Source: Rubripirellula sp.
GTDB lineage: Bacteria; Planctomycetota; Planctomycetia; Pirellulales; Pirellulaceae
Assembly (NCBI GenBank): GCA_029213145.1
Contig: JARGNK010000052.1
Location: 1-38,741 of the forward strand
Direction: 5' to 3'
Length of the DNA stretch: 38,741 nt
The position numbers were made by a program, and so were the translations under genes. This document shows positions 1 through 7,800 of the stretch, one piece after another. Each line of letters opens with the position of its first letter. Position 1 is the first letter of the stretch. Below the pieces are notes generated by a model, which saw nothing but the letters and a program-made list of their open reading frames with translations, did not search any database and was not told where the DNA came from.

Positions 1-2
1 AA

Positions 3-65
3 CTCGAACCGGAACTTGCGGCCAAGATCGCCAAGGGCAATGCCCGCGACACACTTATATCGTGA
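3..65 (+). CDS. C-terminal end of a possible amidohydrolase-family protein (truncated by window edge)
   Basis: The frame is open from the first base and ends at TGA 63-65. It gives about 20 residues, LEPELAAKIAKGNARDTLIS. The pattern 'PE-x-AAKIA-x-GNA' resembles the last helix of amidohydrolase-2 family metal hydrolases, which often end in a similar 'KI...GNA.RL' segment. Only the tail is visible, so no catalytic residue can be checked. It could equally be the end of an unrelated protein. Confidence 0.35.
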   Translation, partial: LEPELAAKIAKGNARDTLIS

Positions 66-871
66 TCGCAACGGTGGCGGCCTGCAGACCCCGGTTGGAC
101 TTAGAACCTATCCGAAAACCCATTCGATCATGGATAAACGCGAAGTGTCGTAGCGGAATTCGTCAAGAATTTCGGCGGTTTCCGGTGAGGGCCGAAAGCC
201 TCCACGGCTTCCGCTACTCGTTTTCGAATGGGTTCTTAGATCAAAATCGCTATCCCGATCTCGAATCCGATCAGCAGTAAGTCCAAAGTTGTCAGCCCCG
301 ACAAGAATGCCAATTGCGACAAAGCTGTCAGCCCCGACAAAGCGGCGAGCCTTGGTTGCCATCGGTCGCTTGTCAGTCCCAATTCGCCTCATACCACAGG
401 AAGCACGGGCCGACGGCAATCGATCAGCATGCCTTTCTCAGTCACCATCCGTGAACGCGATCACCAACGGGATCGTGCCTGAACTGAAAACCCGGCAAAA
501 CCCTCCAAATCTCCTCGCTGCCCCCTCTTCTAACCACGTTTCAATCCGATGCAGACGTGCAGGAGCCGACAAAGACGGGTAGGGATTTCTTCTCCGTTTA
601 GGGATTTCTTCTCGACACTCGTGTTTATTTTCTCGTACAGAATTCCTAACGCAGGGCTCGTTTTTTTCACCACCTAAAGACAGTCACAGACCCCGCAAAC
701 CCCTCGTTGACTCACGACATGTCGAGGCGACTGTTTTGCCACAACCAAAGGGCGGGGAACCGACAATTTCGCTCGATAAATAATCGCCACAAAGTGTTGT
801 AAACCCCATCCATCTCTGGCAAACTCGCTGGTAGCGACAGTTCAAACCAACCATCCAATCCTTCGTTCCAT
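66..871. other. Repeat-rich intergenic gap before the BLUF gene
   Basis: No convincing gene lies in these roughly 800 bases. Open frames on both strands are short, overlap one another and match no family I recognise. The stretch holds the nested inverted repeat at 117-234. It also has two copies of GTCAGCCCCGACAA near 292 and 328, and a 14-base direct repeat (AGGGATTTCTTCTC) at 581-594 and 600-613 with a period of 19. It looks like dispersed, non-coding repeat DNA. Confidence 0.5.
117..234. repeat. Nested inverted repeat, possible hairpin or MITE-like element
   Basis: Outer arms AACCCATTCGA (117-127) and TCGAATGGGTT (224-234) are perfect reverse complements. Inside them lie a second pair, GTAGCGGAA (150-158) and TTCCGCTAC (209-217). 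The unit of about 118 bp sits in a gene-free gap and has no open frame with a recognisable product. It may be a small non-autonomous element or a dispersed intergenic repeat; target-site duplications were not evident. Confidence 0.5.
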
Positions 872-1297
872 ATGCTCCGCCGCGTCATCTACACAAGCTT
901 GGCTACCTATCCGCTCGACAAGCGAGCGTTGCTCGATTTGCTGCACGAAGCACGTGGCTTCAATCACATCGATGGCATCACAGGTTTACTGATGCACGAT
1001 GACGGACATTTCTTGCAGGTCATCGAGGGTCCGGCCAGCGAGATAGCCAACCTCCTTCAACGATTGGCGAGAGACGGGCGACACAACCACCTTGAGATTC
1101 ACGAAGATGTGGAAACAGAAAGCCGTCTGTTTCCAGATTGGTCGATGGGTTTCGGTGAGATGTCTGATCCAGCATTGGCATTTCTACCTGGCATCATCAG
1201 TCAAACCGATCAGCAAGAGCGTTTCACAGAATTGGTCAACCGCCTTCCCGACTTGGCAGAGCGTTTGAATCTCGAGTTGGGTGAAAGCGCAACCTAA
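872..1297 (+). CDS. Short BLUF-domain blue-light sensor protein
   Basis: This 141-residue protein is a nearly complete single BLUF domain (residues about 3-95) with a short helical tail. BLUF domains bind FAD and switch hydrogen bonding around the flavin when blue light is absorbed. The expected flavin-pocket residues are visible: Tyr7 (RVIYTS), Asn31 (ARGFN), Gln49 (HFLQVIEG), and Trp90/Met92 in DWSMGF. The GITGLL core and RH-plus-F-x-x-W spacing also fit. There is no fused output domain such as EAL or GGDEF, so it belongs to the short PixD/BlrB-like class, which signals through a separate partner. No partner is obvious nearby. The start is ATG 872, with no clear ribosome site. Confidence 0.9.
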   Translation: MLRRVIYTSLATYPLDKRALLDLLHEARGFNHIDGITGLLMHDDGHFLQVIEGPASEIANLLQRLARDGRHNHLEIHEDVETESRLFPDWSMGFGEMSDPALAFLPGIISQTDQQERFTELVNRLPDLAERLNLELGESAT

Positions 1298-1419
1298 TCC
1301 TCGCCGTCTCGAAACTCGACGAGAACGAGGGCTCCCAACATAAAAGTGACAGCACCACGACTGCCTGCCGTGGCCGTCCCGGAAAGACACACTGCAAAAA
1401 CCGCTAGTTGGCAGTGAGA

Positions 1420-1980
1420 TCATCGCGTCTCTGCGTCTGTCGTCTCTACGTTTGCCGTCTCTACTTTTGCCGTCTCTACTTTTGCCGTCTCTACTTTTGT
1501 CGTCTCTACTTTTGTCGTCTCTGTGTTTGTCGTCTCTGCGTTTGCCGTCTCTGCGTTTGCCGTCTCTGCGTTTGCCGTCTCTGCGTTTGCCGTCTCTGGG
1601 GCGGAAGTGGCCATGATGCAACCAGCCAAACAGAAAGCGGCGCCGACCAATTCCAAGATCGCAAACCCAAGATGCACGCTGGAGAATCCGTCGATCAACA
1701 AGCCGATGCAACGGCCGCTCGCCGAACCAAGCAGCGGCAATCCGCCAACTAAGAGGGAAGCGAACAAGTGACCACGTTTCCACAGCAAAATCATTGCAAC
1801 AGCGATCGCCATTTCGACTCCCCCGTAAAACGCGCGAACCTCCGTCAGCATTTGGGGGGTGGTTCCATCGACTCCAAACGCCGGTAACAAAGCTCCTGGA
1901 TTGGTGCCGAGCCAAACCGCAAAACCTGCCCACGAGGCTGCAGTGATCAATATTGCAACCGTGCAGAAACGATCATTCAT
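1420..1980 (-). CDS. DUF4345-type integral membrane protein with a pentapeptide-repeat tail
   Basis: This 186-residue protein has about four hydrophobic helices in its first 125 residues. One carries the motif R-AFYGG-E-A, typical of DUF4345 membrane proteins of unknown function. The last 58 residues (about 129-186) are eleven five-residue repeats of the ETANA/ETTKV/ETAKV type ending in ETR. They form a polar Glu/Thr-rich tail that is not part of the usual family. The ATG at 1980 lies inside an ATGAATGA overlap with the stop of the upstream DUF2071 gene, which suggests translational coupling. An in-frame ATG at 1995 would add five residues. No enzymatic role can be assigned. The tail could be cytoplasmic or periplasmic, and its length may vary between strains. 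Confidence 0.75.
   Translation of the reverse strand: MNDRFCTVAILITAASWAGFAVWLGTNPGALLPAFGVDGTTPQMLTEVRAFYGGVEMAIAVAMILLWKRGHLFASLLVGGLPLLGSASGRCIGLLIDGFSSVHLGFAILELVGAAFCLAGCIMATSAPETANAETANAETANAETANAETTNTETTKVETTKVETAKVETAKVETANVETTDAETR
1423..1596. repeat. 15-bp tandem repeat inside the DUF4345 gene
   Basis: About eleven and a half imperfect copies of a 15-bp unit (plus strand, for example GTCTCTGCGTTTGCC, with ACTTTTG variants) encode the ETANA-like pentads. The period is a multiple of three, so copy number can change without a frameshift. Two blocks of more similar copies are visible: four with TGCGTTTGCC at 1540-1596 and about four with TACTTTTG at 1460-1520. This suggests recent local duplication. 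Confidence 0.9.
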
Positions 1981-2713
1981 TGTCACAGTTCGCAATCACC
2001 CAAGCTTGAACATCAATTGGCTTAGCCGCTAAAACATGCGGTTCCCCGCTGAGATCAAAGCCAAATGGGTCACCCATCGTATTGGTTCGTTCAACGTACG
2101 ATGCCGCAGATAGCTTCCATGGCGGATGATCAATCTCACCACGAAAAATCTGCCCACGTCGACTCGCGCTATACAGACAATACCGAGCAGTCAACCAATG
2201 CTCCAGCGTTCCCGGTGCTGCTTCAAAGCAATCGCCTTCGGGACGGTAACTCGCATCGTATTCAGCAGCAGGCTCATTTCGATGAGTGCGGTGACTCGTA
2301 TAGACAATTTCCTCAGAATCATTCCGCATCAATGACATGGCTGCATCCATGTATGGCAAGTTGAAGGTCGCTCTCGCGGTGCGCACCGCAACACGACTGG
2401 CCGCATCCAGCGAAAAGAACCACACGCCTGCTTTGCCGCCAACGGTGACGTAAGTCCGCACATTCAACTCCAAAAAACGACTAAGCAGCGGCAGCGGAGG
2501 ACAGAACCTTGGCGTTACGTTTGACATCAGAAATGGAACAACACCGACCCAAGCTTTGCCATCTCTTGTGTCCAACGTGACTCCGCTTGGCAAATGCGGA
2601 ATGACAGCATCGGGGTCGACGGCCCAGTGAGCGAATAACAATTCCGACCATGTCATCCGCATGACCCACGGTTGCCGAGGCAGAGGCCAAGTACGATCAG
2701 ATCTTGCGTTCAT
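1973..2713 (-). CDS. DUF2071 (YqjF-like) family protein
   Basis: This is a 246-residue protein of the DUF2071/YqjF family, whose function is unknown. Recognisable features are W-x-x-LLFAHW near the N-terminus, the 'L-P-x-G-V-x-LDT-x-DGKAWVGVVPF' segment, 'FLELNVRTYV', and 'GVWFFSLDA' in the middle, in the expected order. The ATG at 2713 gives MNARSDRTWPL and the usual family length. An ATG at 2800 would add 29 residues that overlap the relic at 2754-2867, so the shorter start is preferred. The stop overlaps the start of the DUF4345 gene by 8 bp, so the two are probably one transcript. I infer no function beyond a soluble, beta-rich protein. Confidence 0.85.
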   Translation of the reverse strand: MNARSDRTWPLPRQPWVMRMTWSELLFAHWAVDPDAVIPHLPSGVTLDTRDGKAWVGVVPFLMSNVTPRFCPPLPLLSRFLELNVRTYVTVGGKAGVWFFSLDAASRVAVRTARATFNLPYMDAAMSLMRNDSEEIVYTSHRTHRNEPAAEYDASYRPEGDCFEAAPGTLEHWLTARYCLYSASRRGQIFRGEIDHPPWKLSAASYVERTNTMGDPFGFDLSGEPHVLAAKPIDVQAWVIANCDNE

Positions 2714-3207
2714 GCAGTTGCCTTGAAACTGGTTCCAGCTCAGGAAATCCAAATTAAAAATCGGCGTCCCGAAGACGCTTCGGATTGACGTAGCGTCCAT
2801 AGAGCACCAACTCCGGATCGGTTCTCATCATTCGTGGTGCTCCAACTGGAATCATCCGCTCGAATGATCCCGACCGACAGCAAAACGACATTCCGTGAGC
2901 GGAACCGCAGCCTGGGCGATCAGAGGACAACACCGTTCCCTAGTCTATTACAATTCATGATCAAACATTGCGAAAGATAAGACATTAAAAGACCATCACC
3001 TGCCCGGTCTGCCAAGGCGCAGGCGTTTCCGTGTCGCTGCCACGCAACATGATTCACACGATATTGTTGTGCAAAATCATCCTGCACGATAATTACCTCG
3101 GTATTTTATTGGCATGCCGAGTCCGAATCACGCTCCCAGACCTCCAACTCAGATTTTCTCCGGTGGCTTTCATGCATCAGCTCACTCAAGCCCCAAAAAG
3201 AACCGCG
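2714..3207. other. Divergent intergenic region between the DUF2071 and sulfatase genes
   Basis: This stretch separates divergent genes and should hold both promoters, but none stands out. It contains two hairpins: GAGCACCA (2802-2809) with TGGTGCTC (2835-2842), and GACGCT (2774-2779) with AGCGTC (2792-2797). Both fall within the minus-strand coding relic. The long in-frame extension upstream of the sulfatase (from 3031) has no signal-peptide character and is treated as non-coding. Confidence 0.45.
2754..2867 (-). pseudogene. Possible relic of an epimerase-type (TIGR01777-like) C-terminus
   Basis: A minus-strand frame ending at TAA 2754-2756 reads PRMMRTDPELVLYGRYVNPK and then RLRDADF. The pattern 'ELVL-G-R-V-PKRL-DA-F' resembles the C-terminal DUF1731 segment of TIGR01777-type sugar-nucleotide epimerase homologues. 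No intact upstream gene is present; the same strand shows coding-like text in another frame further up. It may be a decayed gene that once preceded DUF2071 in the same operon. A chance open frame is also possible. Confidence 0.25.
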
Positions 3208-4656
3208 ATGGACCATCCTCATCGTCAAAGCGATGCGTTTCGTTGTTTTCTCTATTTGATGATGTCACTTGTTGTTGGCTGCATGTCCATTAGTCGTCCA
3301 GTCCAGGCAGCCGAACAACCGAACGTAATTCTTTTATTAGCGGACGACCTCGGCTGGACGGGCCTTGGCTGCTTCGGCAGCGATTTTTACGAAACACCCC
3401 ACTTGGACAAACTTGCCCAGAGCGGAATGAAGTTCACCGACGCCTATGCGGCCTGCACGGTATGCTCGCCGACGCGTGCTTCGATCATGACCGGAATCTA
3501 CCCTGCCCGCTTACGATTGACAGATTTCATTGCCGGTCAGAATCGGCCATTCGCAAAAATGCGGGTTCCCGATTGGACAAAAAAACTCGAAACCCGGCAC
3601 ATCACCCTTCCCGAAACACTCAGGGCTGCGGGCTACCGAACCGCCCATGTCGGCAAGTGGCACCTCAGCAGTCGAGAGGCCAACGCACAAACAACGCAAC
3701 CGACCGACCATGGCTTTGACCTGTCCTACGAACGCCCTGCTGGATCAAAAGGTTATTTCTTAAACGAGGGATCGAACAGCGAAAACGGCACGAACTATCT
3801 AACCGATGTGCTAACCGACAAAGCATGCCATTTCATTGGTGATTCGATATCGAAGCCATTCTTTTTGTACTTTGCGTACAACGTTCCCCACACACCAATC
3901 CAGGGACGGCAAGACCTGGTCGAGTACTTTGCAGCAAAAGCAGATCCTTCCGCCACGCACGACAACCCAAAATATGCGGCGATGGTTGCCAGCCTGGACC
4001 AAAGCGTTGGACGCATCCTCGCTGAACTCACCACGCATGATTTACTTGAAAACACGATCATCATTTTCACTTCTGACAACGGCGGGTTAACCCAGCGTTA
4101 CGGCAAGCATGACAACTTCACCGAAAACCTGCCGCTGCGACGGGGCAAAGGGTCAGCCTATGAGGGCGGCGTGCGGGTTCCGGCAATCATCCGTTGGCCT
4201 GGCGTCACGGAACCCGGACAAGTGTGTCACGAACCAATCATGACGACGGATTACTTCCCAACGATCCTCGAGATGACAGGAACGGCGGCTAAAGGACACT
4301 CAGGCTTCGATGGTTTCAGCCTGGTTCCGTTGCTGCAATCGACAAAAGAAAACCTCGATCGCAACCTTTTCTGGCACTACCCGCATTATCACGCCGGCGG
4401 TGATGGACCTTACAGCGCTATTCGAGCGGCCAACTACCGGCTGATCGAATTCCACGAAGATCAACGCGTCGAATTGTACGATTTGCAAAATGACCTCGGA
4501 GAGCAGCGTAACTTGACCGAAAAAATGCCCGACAAAGCAGCCGAACTTCAACGCGATTTGAATCGGTGGCGTCATTCCGTCGACGCCCAGATGCCAAGCC
4601 CCAACCCAAATTACGATCCCAAACGTGCCACACAAGTTCGCAAAAAAACCAAGTGA
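3208..4656 (+). CDS. Exported sulfatase (type I, C-S-P-T-R core)
   Basis: This is a 482-residue arylsulfatase-family enzyme (sulfatase family S1) that hydrolyses sulfate esters. ATG 3208 is chosen because it gives a short charged n-region, a hydrophobic helix (residues about 12-30) and a signal cleavage site near VQAAEQ. The metal-binding pair Asp46-Asp47 (LLLADDLGW) and the core C86-S-P-T-R are visible. Cys86 would be converted to formylglycine by a maturation enzyme not encoded here. HVGKWHL and FTSDNGG give the other usual active-site segments, and the C-terminal subdomain (YPHYHAGGDGPYSAIR, ELYDL--D-GE--NL) is complete. Related planctomycete enzymes act on sulfated polysaccharides; the substrate is unknown. 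It lies 227 bp upstream of the cytochrome fusion on the same strand. Confidence 0.93.
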   Translation: MDHPHRQSDAFRCFLYLMMSLVVGCMSISRPVQAAEQPNVILLLADDLGWTGLGCFGSDFYETPHLDKLAQSGMKFTDAYAACTVCSPTRASIMTGIYPARLRLTDFIAGQNRPFAKMRVPDWTKKLETRHITLPETLRAAGYRTAHVGKWHLSSREANAQTTQPTDHGFDLSYERPAGSKGYFLNEGSNSENGTNYLTDVLTDKACHFIGDSISKPFFLYFAYNVPHTPIQGRQDLVEYFAAKADPSATHDNPKYAAMVASLDQSVGRILAELTTHDLLENTIIIFTSDNGGLTQRYGKHDNFTENLPLRRGKGSAYEGGVRVPAIIRWPGVTEPGQVCHEPIMTTDYFPTILEMTGTAAKGHSGFDGFSLVPLLQSTKENLDRNLFWHYPHYHAGGDGPYSAIRAANYRLIEFHEDQRVELYDLQNDLGEQRNLTEKMPDKAAELQRDLNRWRHSVDAQMPSPNPNYDPKRATQVRKKTK

Positions 4657-4883
4657 CCCTGAATTGGACTGCGACCCCATCGCCTTGACACACCGATCGC
4701 ACGGCAAGCATACCGCGAGACAGACAACCTAAGCCACGAACAATCGCAGACCACGGCGTTACGCACCCAATTCATCCCGGCGGTCAATCAAGCAGTCGGA
4801 TACAATTTGCAGCGATGCCCCATTCGAGTCACACCTTTCGGGCCACTCAGGTCCGTTCATCTTTCGCGAGCCTGCGACTGACT

Positions 4884-7800
4884 ATGCGTTTTCTTCAAAA
4901 ACCAACGCTTATTTGCCTCTGTGTCATTTCCGGAATCGGTCTCGCGGAGCAACCAAGCTCACCGCCCCTTCCCCAACTTGATGGATTGATTCTGCATCTG
5001 GATGCGGCCCAAGCCGCCACGAGCCAAGAACCAGGGCCGATCAAGAACTGGCAGAACCTTGCCAACACCGAATTCCAGTTTTCCCAAGGATCGCTCGAGC
5101 ATCAACCCAAGCTTGTCGCAATCGCGAATAATCACGTCGTTCGTTTCGCCGACTCGCACCTGCGAAGTATCGGGAATCAAATCACAACGAATTCGCTCAC
5201 TCTGTTCGCTGTCCTAGCGGCTCATTCGAATGACGGTGATTACCGAGGCTGGCTATCCTCTAATGCGCCCGACCAGCGAGATTACGAAAGTGGGTTCAAT
5301 CTGGATTTGGGTCCCGCACCGTCTCGAAAAGTCGACGCGATCAACGTCGAGGGAATTGGATTCGGCGGTTATCGCAATTTATTGAAAGACCATTTTGAAT
5401 TCGGAACGCTTCACCAAGTCACCATGCGTGTCAACGCAGCGGCCAAAGCAGCATCGCTTCGTGTCGATCGGAAACAAACTGGGCAACGACCTTACAATCC
5501 GTCCGCAATCTCGCTCCAAGAGATGACACTAGGGGCTCGTTTCCTAACGCAGGGGCCCGGCCCACAAAAAGTTTACGGCGAATCGAATTGCGACCTCGCC
5601 GAAATTTTGATTTATCAACGGTCATTGTCGAACACGGAAATCGAAGCAGTCGAAAACTACCTCGAAGTGAAGCACGCCAAACTTGCGGAAGCGTTACCGG
5701 ATAGTTTGCCAAGCCGTGAGGATTCGATCGAGCTAGTCAAAATCGAAAACCCACCCGCGATTCAGATGCTTGTGCCTGGTTTTGAAATCCGCGAACTCCC
5801 AGTCCAGCTAACGAACGTCAATAATGTCCGGTTTCGCAATGACGGCACGCTCGTCACGCTGGGATACAACGGAGATGTTCACCTCCTTTCCGACAGCGAC
5901 GGTGATGGCTTGGAGGATCAAGTTAAACCGTTCTGGAAGAACAAAGGATCGCTGCGTGGCCCAATTGGCATGATCGTGACACCGAAAAATTACCCGCGTG
6001 GTGAAGGAATCTTCACCTCCAGCAAAGGAAAGGTTTCGCTTATCGTTGACACGGATGGCGACAACCAAGCAGACGAAGAAATCGTCGTCGCGACCGGCTG
6101 GGAAGAAATTCCACAAAATGTCGATGCCACTGGAATCGCGATGGATGCTGACGGGGCACTCTACTTTGGTTTGGGAACCGCAAATTACGCCAATGCCTAT
6201 CTGATCGATGACGAAGGTGTTGCGCATTACAGCCTCGATAGCGACCGAGGTACGGTGCAACGCGTCTCGCCCGATTTTAAAACACGCGAAACGATTTGTA
6301 CTGGGATCCGCTTTCCGATCGCATTCGCGTTCAATCAACACGGAGACCTTTTCTGTGCGGAGCAAGAGGGTGCCACATGGCTGCCTAACGGCAATCCTTT
6401 TGACGAGCTGTTGCAGATCATTCCCAACCGACATTACGGATTCCCACCGCGCCACCCTCGATATAATCCGACCGTCATCGACGAACCCTCGGTTTTCGAT
6501 TACGCGCCTCAGCACCAATCGACATGCGGGATGGTTTTCAATGGTGATGGTGAATCATCTGCAACGTTCGGTCCCGCTTGGTGGTCCGGTAACGCAATCG
6601 TGTGTGGTGAATCACGCGGTAAGATCTGGCGAACACAATTATCGAAAACTGATGCGGGCTATGTCGCATCCAATCAACTGGTTGCATGCCTACAAATGCT
6701 CACGGTCGATGCTTGCGTCGCACCAAATGGCGACTTGGTGGTTGCGTGCCACAGTGGCCCGCCCGATTGGGGCACCGGCCCAACAGGAATCGGAAAACTG
6801 TATCGAATCCACATGTCCACCCCAAACGCCGCGCGACCGAGAAACGCCTGGGCGAATTCACCACGGGAAATCCAAATTGCTTTTGATTCCCCTTTGGATC
6901 CACTGCTGCTGCAAGGCATCACCGAGCGAATCACGATTCAGCATGGCGAATTTGTTCGCGCGGGGGACGCCTTTGAAAATCTTGTCCCACCCTATTCTGT
7001 CGTAAAGCGACAATTGGCGACCCCTCGAAAAAAACTCGCCGTACGTGGTGTTGCATTATCAGCCGATCGCCGCAGCTTACTGCTGCAAACCGATCCCATG
7101 CGATCAACTTCTCACTACTCAATCACCATTCCCTTTGGATCAAGCAGCCACAACCATCTGGAAGATTGGGATAGCAGTGCACCATCAGGAAGTGACCTCG
7201 CAAACAGCGATCGGGACAGTCATCGTTTAGTGACTGGCAATCCGATTCCGCAGATTCCCGTGATGGAAGTCGATTTAACGCTCGATGGCGTTGAAGCCTC
7301 CTTCACACGAGAACCTGGCAACCAAACGGACAAGACCAATTGGAAAGGCTGGTTACCGCACTTCAATTGGCAAGTGTGTGATGAATTCACCCGCAGCAGT
7401 GTTGAACATGATGAACTACGAGCGTTGCTGGCGAGCGGCGGCGAACTGACATTAACTTCGCGACTCGACCTCGAGGACATGCTGCGTCCCAAAGTGCAAC
7501 CAGGATCGACACTCGATCATGAATGGCCTGCCGAGACGGTCACGCTGATCGCAGCGTCATCACAAAGTTTCAGCCTTGAAACCAACGAGCATCGCGTGCA
7601 GGCGAGTCGCGTGAATAGTGGCATGTTTGAAGCGAGTCTGGAAATCACTGCCGCAAACGCTGCGAGTGTTCCGCTGACAATGCGATTAACCATCTCTGCG
7701 GAACATTCTGCCGATTGGACACTGACCGCGACAACGAATGAAGATGCTCGCAGACGTGCCCTCCCACTACGTCGGTTCCGTTTGCCCTGGACATCCGATG

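Noticed and set aside
108..419. Overlapping open frames on both strands in the first gap
   Set aside because: They cross the inverted repeat and short direct repeats, match no family and lack plausible starts.
1184..1933. Long minus-strand open frame with repeated KRRDG text, and plus-strand frames with VCRL or SAFAV repeats
   Set aside because: They are other-frame readings of the 15-bp repeat inside the DUF4345 gene; a repeat whose period is a multiple of three opens several frames at once.
3031..3207. N-terminal extension of the first sulfatase
   Set aside because: It places 59 residues before a good signal peptide, so ATG 3208 is the better start.
5808..6518. 236-residue antisense frame in the fusion gene
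   Set aside because: It lies fully opposite a well-supported propeller domain and has no recognisable motifs.
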